NCBI GenBank assembly: GCA_023717605.1
Contig: JAMQPH010000228.1
Span: 1-42,734, forward strand
Reading direction: 5' to 3'
Length of the DNA: 42,734 nucleotides
Origin: Pyrinomonadaceae bacterium
Lineage (GTDB): Bacteria; Acidobacteriota; Blastocatellia; Pyrinomonadales; Pyrinomonadaceae
Shown in pieces: positions 1 to 9,625 of the stretch. The notes under the pieces are model-generated. The model was not told where the DNA came from. It saw only the letters and a program-made list of their open reading frames with translations, and did no database searches. The translations under genes and the position numbers were made by a program. Numbering within the stretch: position 1 is the stretch's first letter; each line of letters begins with the position of its first letter.

Positions 1-95
1 ACGAAGCACCACGAAATGAGATTCAGAAAATGACCAATGAAAAATGTCAAATCCCAAATGGAAAATGATCCGTTTCTAACGCTGTTGAAGAGGGG
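1..95. repeat. AT-rich low-complexity intergenic tract
   Basis: This stretch is made of degenerate short words (CACGAAAT, AAAATGA, CAAATGG, AAAATGTC) and has no convincing reading frame. The CACGAA word recurs near 20820 and within the inverted repeat at 33733-33800, so it may belong to the same family of word-based intergenic repeats. It is cut by the window edge. Confidence 0.4.
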
Positions 96-96
96 A

Positions 97-126
97 GCGC
101 GGCTGCGATGGCAGTCACAGCCGCGC
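97..126 (-). terminator. GC-rich hairpin downstream of the FtsL/FtsB-like gene
   Basis: A perfect 9-bp stem (GCGCGGCTG at 97-105, CAGCCGCGC at 118-126) encloses a 12-nt loop. It lies about 115 bp past the stop codon of the minus-strand gene ending at 242. There is no clear T-run, so a terminator role is inferred from position and stem strength only. Confidence 0.35.
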
Positions 127-241
127 CAGCAGGGCAGGAACCCGAGAACGTGTGGTTTCAAGCAGGAGACTTGCGGCGTCAATCGGGCAGGCGAAAACTA
201 AATCGGGCACCCCTCCGATGCGAACGAGCTTCTCCTTTTGC

Positions 242-658
242 TCATTCGACGGGTACTACAATCTCATTAGGCCGAACCATGTTGAGCCGGCTCCGTGCGG
301 CCGACTCGATAGTGCGGGGGTCATTGCGTAACTGCTCAACCTCCAGTCGCAACGACTGATTACTGCCGCGCAACGCCTGCACATCCGTCTGCATTTTGAC
401 GAACTGCTGAGAAGCCAGGTTCATCCTGGCCCGCGTGCGCATTGTGACTGTGACGCAAACAGCAAATGTCGCCAGTATGATCATTCCAAAGATCACCCAT
501 GACGGTATGATTCCCCCACGCCGACGAACCTCAGCACGAGTACCAATAATGTCCGACGAAATCTCACGCACTGGAGCAAAAGGAGAGGCTGCCCTTGGTG
601 CTACCCGCTGCGATCGAATTCGTTCATCAACCCAATATGTATTTGCGACCCTGCTCAA
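242..658 (-). CDS. FtsL/FtsB (septum formation initiator)-like protein
   Basis: A 138-residue bitopic membrane protein. A basic cytoplasmic N-terminus of about 50 residues precedes one hydrophobic helix (about 52-72). A predicted coiled coil follows (about 78-112), then a short tail with DPRTIESAARSRLNMVRP. This layout is that of FtsL/FtsB/DivIC proteins, which form a trimer that activates septal peptidoglycan synthesis. The start is a TTG whose codon overlaps the 3' end of the upstream phosphohexomutase gene by 32 bp. A strong GGAGGTG sits about 6 nt before it, and no ATG occurs before the membrane helix, which supports the TTG. The overlap suggests translational coupling. FtsL versus FtsB cannot be separated by eye. 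Confidence 0.7.
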   Translation of the reverse strand: MSRVANTYWVDERIRSQRVAPRAASPFAPVREISSDIIGTRAEVRRRGGIIPSWVIFGMIILATFAVCVTVTMRTRARMNLASQQFVKMQTDVQALRGSNQSLRLEVEQLRNDPRTIESAARSRLNMVRPNEIVVPVE

Positions 659-2033
659 GAAGCACCTCCAAGTCCTTTGCTGATTCTGATTCCGCGTAAA
701 TGCGGACGAGCGGTTCTGTGCCCGACGGGCGCATCAGTAACCAGGAACCGTCCGCGAAAATGAACTTCACTCCATCTGTGCGATTCGTCTCGGCAACGTG
801 ACGGCCGCCAATCTCGCTGGCGTCTCGTTGTAGTTTCTCGCCGAGAGAGCCCATCAGTTCCGGTGTCAAACGCACACCAATTCTTCCCGACTCAAGTCTG
901 CCCACCTGGGCGTAAAGCGCATCGAGCTGCTCAGTCAGACTCGCGCCGCGCGCCGCAACTGCCTCCGCTGCAAGCAGGCACGCAAGGATGCCATCTTTCT
1001 CCGGATAGTGACCTTTGATTGACAGTCCCGCCGATTCTTCGCCGCCAAGAATAATCTTGTCTTCATTGATTAATTCTCCGATGTACTTAAATCCAACGGG
1101 CGTCTCAAACACGGGCAGGCCGCGTTTTCGAGCCACGCGGTCCACCAGGTGCGATGTTGCCACCGAGCGGGCTACGCCTCCATTCCACTTTCTTGACTCT
1201 GCCAGGTAATCGAACAGAACAGCGATGAGTTGATTCGGAGTGATGAACGCGCCATTTGAGTCGACTACTCCAAAACGATCTCCATCTCCGTCAGTCGCCA
1301 GACCAAGTGCGCATCCCTTCGCCAGGACCAGAGCGCGAAGTTCTTCGAGGTGGCTGGCTTCTGGCTCCGGGGCGCGCCCGCCGAAGAGGACGTCGCGCCA
1401 GTCGTGAATCGTTTCAACGTCGAGTCCATGCATCCGGAGTGCTTGGTCAAGGTATCCGCGGCCCGTGCCCCACAGCGGGTCAAAACCGTAACGTCCAGCG
1501 GCACCGGCAATTACGTTGAAATTGACCTTGTTTTCGAGATCCGCCAAATAGGCTAACCGCGGCGAATGAGTTTCATAGGGCGTTTTGCCGCTCTTGTCGT
1601 CACTCGTTGAAGAGCGGAGAACGCGCGGCTCTGAAATCAGACTCTCGACGTGACGAGTGATCTCCGGAAGAGCCGGAGCGCCGTCGGATGTGGAGAGCTT
1701 CATACCACTGTCTTCCGGCGGATTATGGGAGGCGGTAAAATTGATGCCGCAAACGGCACTCTCAGTGAGAATTGCGTGGGAAATCACCGGAGTAGGTGTC
1801 GGATCGGTGCAAAGCAGAGCCCGGAATCCGTTTGCTGAGACTATGCCCGCGCACTCAGCCGCAAAACGCTCGCCCAGGAACCTGGTATCGTGCCCCACAA
1901 CGATGGGGGCGTTAGCCTGGGCGGCGCTCTGAAAATGTGCGCAGATAGCTTCCGTCACTGTGCGAACGCCGGCAAAAGTGAACTCGTCCGCGATTACTGC
2001 GCGCCATCCTGAGGTTCCGAAGCGAATTGACAT
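627..2033 (-). CDS. Phosphohexomutase (phosphoglucomutase/phosphomannomutase family)
   Basis: A 468-residue alpha-D-phosphohexomutase, which interconverts hexose 1- and 6-phosphates for sugar-nucleotide and glycan synthesis in the cytoplasm. All four family signatures are visible. The phosphoserine loop TASHNPP is at about 100-106 (catalytic Ser about 102), the Mg-binding DGDGDR at about 248-253, the sugar-binding GGEESAG at about 330-336, and the phosphate-binding RPSGTEPLVR near the C-terminus. Length is normal for the family. It overlaps the FtsL/FtsB-like gene downstream. Preference for glucose, mannose or glucosamine phosphate cannot be read from sequence alone; the nearby membrane glycosyltransferases make a role in surface glycan supply plausible. 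Confidence 0.88.
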   Translation of the reverse strand: MSIRFGTSGWRAVIADEFTFAGVRTVTEAICAHFQSAAQANAPIVVGHDTRFLGERFAAECAGIVSANGFRALLCTDPTPTPVISHAILTESAVCGINFTASHNPPEDSGMKLSTSDGAPALPEITRHVESLISEPRVLRSSTSDDKSGKTPYETHSPRLAYLADLENKVNFNVIAGAAGRYGFDPLWGTGRGYLDQALRMHGLDVETIHDWRDVLFGGRAPEPEASHLEELRALVLAKGCALGLATDGDGDRFGVVDSNGAFITPNQLIAVLFDYLAESRKWNGGVARSVATSHLVDRVARKRGLPVFETPVGFKYIGELINEDKIILGGEESAGLSIKGHYPEKDGILACLLAAEAVAARGASLTEQLDALYAQVGRLESGRIGVRLTPELMGSLGEKLQRDASEIGGRHVAETNRTDGVKFIFADGSWLLMRPSGTEPLVRIYAESESAKDLEVLLEQGRKYILG

Positions 2034-2520
2034 TGCGAGTTTTTAAGAAGCTGCTTAACTGAGACTTTCGACCCGACCACAATATACTTGGTGTTTCGTG
2101 CCCTGCTGCCCCAAGGGAATGTGCTTTTGCGGCTCCCAATTCGTTGCCAGTCAACACTTTAGCAACAAGATGCCGGAATGTAGCATCCGTGCTTAAGGTA
2201 GTAAAGACTTTTCTTTGCAATCAGTTAACCACCTAAGTTCAACGTTTACTTGAACTAAGGGCGCTTAATGGACCAAATAGGCGAACGCTTGGCGAACGGT
2301 AATCAGTCACCTGTAGCAGGATCATTTGGCAGTCGTTAAAACCTGTTGACAGTGCTCCCTCTTGAAGTCTAGACTCGCACTCGGTTGGATTAACCAGCCT
2401 GGAAACCGAGCGAAAGCAGTTCACTCACTAGTTCTTGCCCACTCTCAAACTCGTGTCGCGACGTGATAGATGCTCCAGTCGCCACACCCAAGAAGAATCA
2501 ATTAGAACGGAAGGAGGGAT
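2034..2520. other. Divergent intergenic region with an inverted repeat
   Basis: This 487-bp gap separates the minus-strand phosphohexomutase from the plus-strand regulator and should hold both promoters. The clearest structure is CCTAAGTTCAA (2232-2242) and TTGAACTAAGG (2250-2260), arms that pair at 10 of 11 positions around a 7-nt loop. It could be an operator or a terminator. A clean ribosome-binding site (AAGGAGG) ends just before the ATG at 2521. No convincing gene was seen. Confidence 0.4.
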
Positions 2521-4074
2521 ATGTCCAGCTCGGTGGAATTGCGTTCGAGTACCGTGGAACAAAACTCTCTAGATCACAACACTCTTCCTATAAGCTCGAT
2601 CGTGCGCGCGGTTTGCCAGGCAGCAAGCTCCGGCCCCGATCTGCTTTACGAGGTGATGCTGAAACTGAGTTTGATGGTGGAAGCAACCGCTCCCACGTAC
2701 GGCTTATCCATCTGGACACTAACAACCGGTCAGCGTCCACGTTTGAAATGGGCAGAAGGTCTCGAGGAGGATGAAATTGCCAAGGGTCAAAATGTCGTTG
2801 CTGAGACTCTCAGCGCAGCTGGTGCATTTCCGACGATTACCGCTGGTTCCTCGGCTTTCTGCTTTGTGTTGGCCGCTCCGACCGGCTGGCGTGAAGGTGC
2901 AGCGCTCTATGGGTGTTGTGTACGACCGCTCACCGAACAGCAAGCAAAGAATCTGCGTGCGCTGCTGGATGTAGCCCATCTCGCACACTCACATGTCGCA
3001 ACGGCAAAAACCCCGATTCCCAACGAGCGGGAAGAAGTGGACACGCGAGTGGCAAGCTCCTCGCTTCCCGGAATGGTGTTTACAAGTCGGGCGATGGCGG
3101 AAGTGGCCCGCTCGGTTGAGCGCGTCAAAGACTCGGATTCGACGGTGCTGGTTACGGGTGAATCCGGAACCGGCAAGGATCTGATCGCGCGAGCTATTCA
3201 CCGGCTTAGCAAAAGATCGGAAAAGGAGTTTGTTCCTTTCAACTGTTCCGCTGTTCCAGCGGAATTGATTGAAAGCATGCTGTTCGGCCATCGAAAGGGA
3301 ACTTTCACCGGTGCGCTTTCGGATCACGAAGGGCTAATTCGAGCAGCTGAAAACGGCACACTATTTCTGGACGAAATTGGTGACCTGCCGCTACCGCTTC
3401 AACCAAAGCTGCTGCGTTTTCTCCAGGAGGGTGAAATTCACACGCTCGGGGAACGTATGCCGCGGAAGGTAAACGTTCGAGTCATTGCTGCAACTCACAA
3501 GAACATCGAGGAGTTGGTGCGCGCTAAGTTCTTTCGGGAAGACCTCTACTATAGAATTGCCGCGCTAACCATCAAAGTTCCGCCCCTTCGGGAGCGGCCG
3601 GATGATGTTTCTACTCTTATCTCCTACTTCCTCACTCATTACGCTCGGAGAAATGACCGTGAAATTGCCGGCATCACCTGGGAAGCTATTCGGATATTGG
3701 AAGAACACACCTGGCCCGGCAATGTTCGGGAACTGGCGGCGGAAATTGAACGTCTGGTTCTATACGCGGATGAGAACGGATATATTACTCCCGAACACAT
3801 TAGCGGGCACATCCTGCCCCAACGATTTCATGATGGTGCTTCAGAAGGGCGTTCGCCCGAGAACCTGGAGGCCTTACTCGACGACTATGAGCGCCGGGTA
3901 ATCACTGAAGCCCTGAAGCGCAACGACTGCAATGTAGCGCGAGCCAGCGAGGCCCTCGGCTTGGGCTCGCGGCAAACTCTCTATAAGAAGCTCAAACGCT
4001 TAGCTATAGATATCGGTGATTTTCTCCAGGAAGACACAGAGCCTGGGCTTCAGCTTCGTACACCAACCCGTTAA
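2521..4074 (+). CDS. Sigma-54-dependent enhancer-binding regulator (GAF-like, AAA+, Fis HTH)
   Basis: A 517-residue NtrC-family activator. Residues about 30-160 form a GAF-like sensor region rather than a phosphoreceiver domain. The AAA+ domain follows, with Walker A GESGTGKD (about 213-220), the sigma-54 contact loop reading GTFTGA (about 260-265) instead of GAFTGA, Walker B LFLDEIGD (about 281-288), and the DLYYRI...PPLRER segment. The C-terminus (about 455-505) is a Fis-type helix-turn-helix (ARASEALGL..RQTLYKKLKRL). Such proteins bind upstream enhancers and hydrolyse ATP to open sigma-54 promoters. The start at 2521 is supported by AAGGAGG. The Ala-to-Thr change in the contact loop is conservative but unusual. 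The signal sensed and the regulon are unknown. Confidence 0.88.
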   Translation: MSSSVELRSSTVEQNSLDHNTLPISSIVRAVCQAASSGPDLLYEVMLKLSLMVEATAPTYGLSIWTLTTGQRPRLKWAEGLEEDEIAKGQNVVAETLSAAGAFPTITAGSSAFCFVLAAPTGWREGAALYGCCVRPLTEQQAKNLRALLDVAHLAHSHVATAKTPIPNEREEVDTRVASSSLPGMVFTSRAMAEVARSVERVKDSDSTVLVTGESGTGKDLIARAIHRLSKRSEKEFVPFNCSAVPAELIESMLFGHRKGTFTGALSDHEGLIRAAENGTLFLDEIGDLPLPLQPKLLRFLQEGEIHTLGERMPRKVNVRVIAATHKNIEELVRAKFFREDLYYRIAALTIKVPPLRERPDDVSTLISYFLTHYARRNDREIAGITWEAIRILEEHTWPGNVRELAAEIERLVLYADENGYITPEHISGHILPQRFHDGASEGRSPENLEALLDDYERRVITEALKRNDCNVARASEALGLGSRQTLYKKLKRLAIDIGDFLQEDTEPGLQLRTPTR

Positions 4075-4299
4075 AGCCGCTCGCAGTCGCACCTCATCGG
4101 TTTTGTCATCTTCGTTAACTCCGGGCGCATGAACTGCGGGCTAGTCGATCCGAAATAAACAAACGCTCCTGAAGTCGCCAGTGAAGTCAGATCATATCGG
4201 TTCTGACGTTCTCGAGGTCCCGACTTGGAAGAATAATGTGGGCGAGGCGGAACAGAAAGCGAGGAGCCGTTGCATGCGCCGCTTCCGGGTAGACAAACA

Positions 4300-4334
4300 A
4301 CGTGCGATTAGAATCCACTACGTGCGATTAGAAT
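4300..4334. repeat. 15-bp tandem duplication at the GT87 gene start
   Basis: The 15-mer ACGTGCGATTAGAAT occurs at 4300-4314 and again at 4320-4334 (period 20). The second copy runs into the ATG at 4333. There is no Shine-Dalgarno before that ATG, so the duplication may have created the apparent start or may affect expression. Confidence 0.6.
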
Positions 4335-5694
4335 GTCTCCGGTCCAAAAGATCAGGGTCAGCCGGAAGTTAGCACCGGGACTAACGAAGGGACCTAATTA
4401 CTTGAACAAGCTCGTAATCCGAATAGGCAGCCTCATAGAACGCAGGCTTAACCGTCCCTACATTCAATTCATTTGTTTTCTCGTGCTGTCGATATATCTG
4501 GTTGTGTTAGCAGTGTCTTTCGCCACCAACGTAAGAGGTCGGACGATATTTGGGCCTTACCTGGGTGCTGACTTTGGCGCATTTTATATCGCGGGCAGGA
4601 TCTTCAACACTCATCCGGCCGATCGAATCTATGACGCCGGGCTCCACGACCGTCTCTATCGTGAACAGTTTCCTGATGCCCCGCCCGATAGCCATTTGCC
4701 ATACGTCAATGCGCCGTTTTTCATCCTGCCTTTCACGGTGCTGGCCCGTTTGCGCTATTCCTGGGCCTACTTCCTCTGGCTAGCGCTGTCAGTAGTTCTT
4801 TACGTCGCGGGCTTCTTCCTAATCTGGAGAACTCTGGACGGAATACCCAGGGACGCCTGGCTCATGGGGTTGCTGCTAGCTGTGTCGTTTATGCCTTTTT
4901 TGGTCGAGTGTTTGGCGGGAGGGCAGACATCGGCGGTTGGCTTCTTTTGCCTGGCATTGGCTATTGTCGGTGAACGTCGCGGCCACCCCATTTTAAGCGG
5001 AATAGCTCTCTCGCTGTGTACGTACAAGCCGACATTGCTGGTGCTCATGCTTCCCATGCTGGTATTAACGCGGCGCTACTTAACGGTTCTTGGTTTCATT
5101 GCCGGCGGCGGACTCCTGACACTCATTTCGTTGCTCATTGTAGGATGGCAGGGGTGCCTTGGTTACATTAACAAGCTCCTGTACTTCACTCAGACCTCGA
5201 CAAGTGCTGCATCCGGTCTGCGCTCCTGGAAATATGTGGACATTAACTCCTTTTTCAGGCTCCTCGTGGGTGACTACCCATATCTGAGATGGACACTGAC
5301 CGGTGCGGTCTTTGTCATTCTCCTGCCGGTTATCTTCAGGCTCTGGTGGAAGGCAGACAGGAAGCAGCCGAATAATCAGCGCCTTGTGTGGGCTACGACG
5401 CTAACCTGGACTCTGGTGCTGAACCTATATTTGGGAATCTATGACACCACTCTGGCAGTGCTCAGCGTTTTACTTATGACCGATGTTTTCTATCGTCAAG
5501 GAGATAGCGATCGGTTGCCGTTATCGCCGGCTTACAAGCTCATTCTGCTTTCACTATACCTCGTGCCCTGGATCACTCAACCCATTGCTCGCTTGTCTGG
5601 TGTTCAGCTCTATACTTTAGTGCTCGCTTTCCTGGGTAGCTATCAACTCATCCAATTCAGTCGGCTGACTGGCATTAGTCCCAAAGCCGGATGA
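4333..5694 (+). CDS. GT87-type (DUF2029) polytopic glycosyltransferase
   Basis: A 453-residue integral membrane protein with about 10 hydrophobic helices. After the first helix comes GADFGAFYIAGR, resembling the acidic D-x3-FY-x-A motif in the first extracytoplasmic loop of GT87 mannosyltransferases of the GT-C fold. Such enzymes move sugars from polyprenyl-phosphate donors to envelope glycans or lipids. The ATG at 4333 lacks a ribosome-binding site. A TTG at 4402, preceded by AAGGGA, would give a protein beginning at LNKLVIRIG and is a reasonable alternative. The gene is convergent with the GT-C-like gene ending at 5794. Donor and acceptor are unknown. Confidence 0.7.
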   Translation: MSPVQKIRVSRKLAPGLTKGPNYLNKLVIRIGSLIERRLNRPYIQFICFLVLSIYLVVLAVSFATNVRGRTIFGPYLGADFGAFYIAGRIFNTHPADRIYDAGLHDRLYREQFPDAPPDSHLPYVNAPFFILPFTVLARLRYSWAYFLWLALSVVLYVAGFFLIWRTLDGIPRDAWLMGLLLAVSFMPFLVECLAGGQTSAVGFFCLALAIVGERRGHPILSGIALSLCTYKPTLLVLMLPMLVLTRRYLTVLGFIAGGGLLTLISLLIVGWQGCLGYINKLLYFTQTSTSAASGLRSWKYVDINSFFRLLVGDYPYLRWTLTGAVFVILLPVIFRLWWKADRKQPNNQRLVWATTLTWTLVLNLYLGIYDTTLAVLSVLLMTDVFYRQGDSDRLPLSPAYKLILLSLYLVPWITQPIARLSGVQLYTLVLAFLGSYQLIQFSRLTGISPKAG

Positions 5695-5793
5695 CTTCGG
5701 AGCTTGATCCCGTGGATCTAAACCATCTGACCTCCGCGTTTGCGAAGCGGAATCGCCGATGGATAAATGAATTTCGGGAAGCGGCGACGGATA

Positions 5794-7617
5794 TTAAGGC
5801 CGCAATTGGACTCGATAGAGTATGTAGTTGCCAACCTGCTCACCCTGGTCTCGTTGGTACCAGCGATCCAGATTCGATAGGTCCAGTCCTCCATCACCGG
5901 GAGCAATCACAAATGACAGGATATGCCGGCTTGCCCGTTCGCGGGTGAAGGAAGCCACGTATGCCTGATAGTCAGCGACCTTCCGCGCTATTTCCTCACT
6001 TGTAATAGGTTGGGGCTGGACAGACAAATCAGGTATGACGCGCTCGTGGCCGAAGGCCGCGGCAGTCAAAACACTCATGGGCTGGCCCAGTTCCTTCATG
6101 AGTTGGTTGCTGTCGGTACCTGTGTAGTAGAGATATTCGTAGAAACGCTCACTGCTTTCTCCTGGTTCAAGATTCAAGAAGTCGAAGTTCGGCGCCCAGA
6201 AAACGGCCAGTGGGGCAAAGGTCGGTAATATCAACGAGAGTTTGGTATCTCTAGCTAACACCAGGGGGCGGGGATTTGTTCCCTGACTAGTCGTTGCGAT
6301 TAACCCATCAGTGTTCGATAGTTGTCGCAGTCGCCGGCCGACTCCTGCCGCGCGATCTGTGAACTGGCTATCTTTGATTATCACGTTTGTGGGGGCGAGG
6401 ACTTCAATGGCCGCCCACCAGAAAGCAACGAAGACGACACGAGCCGCTACGCGATAGCGAATTGGTCGTTGTTCACTTTCAGGTCCACGCCAGAGGATTA
6501 CACCTACTACTACCGCACCAACCAGCGCCAAATAGTTCGCGATGAAAGCTTCGTAGTGAAAGGGCTGCAGCGAGTAGCCCGAGATAACTTGCTGGTTGAA
6601 GACCACAAAGGGCATCAAAGCAAAGGAGCCGGCAAACAAGCTCACTGGCGCCCTCCAGTTAATCCTTCCGCGAACGACGCCCCAGATGATTACGGCGATC
6701 ACGGCAAATCCGAGCAACTCGGGTATGCGGAACAAATCAGGAGCGTGCGAGATTGTCAACTTTTGCCCCTTATCCATTGTCGGTGACCGGCGCGCCAGCA
6801 GGATGGCATACGGCACAAGTGCAGCGACCGTCAGCAACCCAATCGTTCCGAAGCGGCCGGCATATCGTCGCCACTGTCCGGGACGGGCAACAAACCAAAG
6901 AAATGCCAGGCATACTAACCAGGCCAGCGCGCTGGTCCAGAGAAAGAAATAGGAGAAAATGAGTATGGAGAGAGTCAGTCCTGCGGCAACCGCCCAACCG
7001 AAATCCGCGCGGCCGTCGGTGCTTAAGGATTTCCAAACAAAAGTGCAGAACAAAAAGAACAGCGGAAAGGGCAAGGCAGGATCGAACCTTCTTAAGAAAG
7101 GAAGGAATGAGTACGAAAGGCCGGAGCTGAAAACTTGTACTATCCCAACGCCGGCGGCAAGGCCGCCAAAGCAAAGCACCATGATGGATCCGGCGGCGGC
7201 AAGTCGATGATCTTGAGTCAGATTCGCGATCAAGCAGAAGATGGCAAGACAACTGAAGAACGGAACCAGGAATGCAAGGGCGATAAAAGCTGTTGACGAG
7301 GATATCCCGAGCAGCCGGGCCGGCATGGCAATCAAATATGCCGGCACAAACTGAATAGAAAAAAGCGACTCCGGCTGGGGCTGACCTGGTCGGTCATCCC
7401 TTCCGGTATAGGGATCGTTACGGCGTGGCCGGCCATCGATCAAAGCCTGCACATACGCGGAATAGACACTCTCGTCGCCATGGAATTCGGCATAAGCACC
7501 GTTCCATTGGCGCCCCCGAACACCCCACATCAAAAGCTGCGGATATAGCGATAGCAGCGTAACTGCCAGCGCACCCCATATCGCGAATTTCCATCCTTTG
7601 GTTTTTGATGCATGCAT
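5794..7617 (-). CDS. Polytopic GT-C-like membrane protein, paralogue A
   Basis: About 607 residues with a short cytoplasmic N-terminus, about 10-11 hydrophobic helices and a soluble C-terminal third. The first outer loop carries GDESVYSAYVQ, then DGRPRRNDPYTG and ESLFSIQFVPAY. An acidic pair in the first loop is typical of GT-C glycosyltransferases, but I do not recognise a named family. The protein ends in LDRWYQRD and ILYRVQLRP. It is closely related to the genes at 7718-9541 and 27191-28990. The frame stays open upstream to 7830, but that part is the neighbouring gene's 3' end read in another frame. The ATG at 7617 aligns with the paralogues' starts and was chosen. Confidence 0.65.
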   Translation of the reverse strand: MHASKTKGWKFAIWGALAVTLLSLYPQLLMWGVRGRQWNGAYAEFHGDESVYSAYVQALIDGRPRRNDPYTGRDDRPGQPQPESLFSIQFVPAYLIAMPARLLGISSSTAFIALAFLVPFFSCLAIFCLIANLTQDHRLAAAGSIMVLCFGGLAAGVGIVQVFSSGLSYSFLPFLRRFDPALPFPLFFLFCTFVWKSLSTDGRADFGWAVAAGLTLSILIFSYFFLWTSALAWLVCLAFLWFVARPGQWRRYAGRFGTIGLLTVAALVPYAILLARRSPTMDKGQKLTISHAPDLFRIPELLGFAVIAVIIWGVVRGRINWRAPVSLFAGSFALMPFVVFNQQVISGYSLQPFHYEAFIANYLALVGAVVVGVILWRGPESEQRPIRYRVAARVVFVAFWWAAIEVLAPTNVIIKDSQFTDRAAGVGRRLRQLSNTDGLIATTSQGTNPRPLVLARDTKLSLILPTFAPLAVFWAPNFDFLNLEPGESSERFYEYLYYTGTDSNQLMKELGQPMSVLTAAAFGHERVIPDLSVQPQPITSEEIARKVADYQAYVASFTRERASRHILSFVIAPGDGGLDLSNLDRWYQRDQGEQVGNYILYRVQLRP

Positions 7618-7717
7618 AGGAACGGGTAGGGAATCCAAAAAGGAATGGCCCAGGTGGGCGGTTAAAAGCCTTGTAGAAGTTCCACGAAGACCAAACGGAA
7701 AGACTGGCTCGACTCTC

Positions 7718-9541
7718 CTACTGTCGCAATTGCACTCGATAAAGGACGTGGTCCCCGATGTGCTCGCCAATGTCCCGCTGATACCAGCGATCCAGGTTGG
7801 ATAAGTCAATACTGCCGTCTGCCGGAACAATCACGTAAGAGAGCAGGTGTTCAGCGGCCTCTTCGCGACTAAACGAATTCGTATATGCCTTATAGTCGAA
7901 TACCTTCTTCGCGATTTCTTCACTCGTGATAGGCCTGGACATGACAGACTGACCTAGTATTACGCGCTCGCGGCCAAACGCGGCAGCCGCAAAGTTGCTC
8001 ATGGGCTCACCCAACTCTTTAGTAAGCTTGTTACCGTCGATGCCAATGTAATATAGATGCTTGTAGAAGCGCTCGCTCGTTTCATCAGGCTGCAAGTTCA
8101 AGAACTCGAAGTGTGACTCCCAAAGCAAGGCCTGTGGCGCAAACACCGGTAAGATTAACGCGACTTTGTCATCGCTCGCTAATACTAGTGGTCGAGGGTC
8201 GGATCGATTGGTGCTAGTTGTTACCTCTCTGTCAGATTTCGCCAGATGCCGCAGCCGCTGGCAGACTGCTGCCGCACGATCTGTGAATTCGCTAAATCGT
8301 ATAATCAGTTTCGTAGGTGCCACTACCTCAACGACTGCCCACAAAACTGCCACAAACACCGCCCGAGCAACAATTGAGTAAGGAACCGCTCGCTTAGGAC
8401 CGTCTGTCCCACGCCAGGTGATCACAACGGCCAGGACAGCTCCAACAAGAGCTGCATAGTTGGCGATGAATACCTCATAGTGAAAAGGCTGCAAGGATCT
8501 CCCTGTGATCACCTGTTGGTTAAAGACAACGAGCGGCATAAGGGAAAACGAAGCGGCGAACAAGCTGTCAGGCGCGCGCCAATTGATTCTTCTCTTTAAG
8601 GCTCCTAACACCATCAATGCGATCACTCCAAATCCGAGCAACTCTGGGATGCGAAATAGATCCGGAGCGTGGGAAAGAGCTAACTTTTGCCCGCTGTCCA
8701 TGGTAGGCGACCGCCTCGACAGCAGGATGACATAAGGAACAAGTGCTGCAACGGCGAACACCAGGATCGTAATTAGGGACCTGGCTGGCTGTCGCAGATT
8801 TTCGGGGCGTGCGATAAACCACAAGAGCGCGACGCACGCCAACCATGCCGCTGCGCTTGTCCAAAGGTAAAAATAGGAAAAGACGAGTAAACCCAGGGTA
8901 AGACCCGCAGCCGCTGCCCAAGCTATGGAGTTACGCCGTGTTGTGGTCAACGCTTTCCAGACGAAGGTGCAGAACAGAAAGAACAGCGGAAAGGGCGCCA
9001 AAGGTTCATAGCGTCTTAAAAAAAGAAAATGGCTGTAGCCGTAATCTGAGATCAAGAGGGCTACTAGCCCTTGGCCGGCCGCAAGTGCGCCGAAACAAAT
9101 GACGATTAGGGTTCCAGCTGCCGCAAGCCTCGGATCGTTAACAATATTCTCGATCAGCCAAAAGATAGCGAGGCACGAAAAGAAAGGGCCCAGGATACCT
9201 AAGACGATAAATGCTGTTGATGAGGATAGGCCCAGGAAGCGTGCTGGAACGGCAAGCAGATAGGCAGGCACATACTGAATAGAAAACAGGGATTCGGGCT
9301 GGGGACGGTCTGGCTGATCATCGCGACCGGTATACGGATCATTACGACGCGGCCGCCCGTCGATCAAAGCCTGGACATAAGCCGCGTAGACCCATTCGTC
9401 GGCGTCACCCTCGGCGAACGAACCGTTCCACTGTTGACCACGTAGGCCCCACATCACTAGCTGGGGGTACACTGAGAGCAACGTTATCGCCAAGGCGGCC
9501 CAAATTCCCCATTTCCAGTTCTCAATTCCACGGCAACGCAT
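7718..9541 (-). CDS. Polytopic GT-C-like membrane protein, paralogue B
   Basis: A 607-residue polytopic protein colinear with paralogue A, which follows it about 100 bp downstream on the same strand. Shared landmarks are YPQLVMWGLRGQQWNG, the acidic first loop DADEWVYAAYVQ, the near-invariant ALIDGRPRRNDPYTG, FSIQYVPAYLLAVPARFLG, the FNQQVITGRSLQPFHYE segment and the LDRWYQRDIGEH tail. The pair looks like a tandem duplication that diverged considerably. A GT-C-type role in transferring sugar from a lipid carrier is inferred from topology only. The ribosome-binding site is weak. It may be co-transcribed with the upstream methyltransferase-like gene, 85 bp away. Confidence 0.65.
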   Translation of the reverse strand: MRCRGIENWKWGIWAALAITLLSVYPQLVMWGLRGQQWNGSFAEGDADEWVYAAYVQALIDGRPRRNDPYTGRDDQPDRPQPESLFSIQYVPAYLLAVPARFLGLSSSTAFIVLGILGPFFSCLAIFWLIENIVNDPRLAAAGTLIVICFGALAAGQGLVALLISDYGYSHFLFLRRYEPLAPFPLFFLFCTFVWKALTTTRRNSIAWAAAAGLTLGLLVFSYFYLWTSAAAWLACVALLWFIARPENLRQPARSLITILVFAVAALVPYVILLSRRSPTMDSGQKLALSHAPDLFRIPELLGFGVIALMVLGALKRRINWRAPDSLFAASFSLMPLVVFNQQVITGRSLQPFHYEVFIANYAALVGAVLAVVITWRGTDGPKRAVPYSIVARAVFVAVLWAVVEVVAPTKLIIRFSEFTDRAAAVCQRLRHLAKSDREVTTSTNRSDPRPLVLASDDKVALILPVFAPQALLWESHFEFLNLQPDETSERFYKHLYYIGIDGNKLTKELGEPMSNFAAAAFGRERVILGQSVMSRPITSEEIAKKVFDYKAYTNSFSREEAAEHLLSYVIVPADGSIDLSNLDRWYQRDIGEHIGDHVLYRVQLRQ

Positions 9542-9625
9542 TCCGGTTTAGCTTGGTGATGAAGGGCAATCCTGCTGATGAGCTCCGCAGATCCAAGTCT
9601 TTCTGGCCAGTCCAATGATTGGGAC

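Noticed and set aside
7618-7830. N-terminal extension of GT-C-like paralogue A
   Set aside because: The 71 extra codons lie over the 3' end of paralogue B read in another frame, and the paralogues all start near the first membrane helix.
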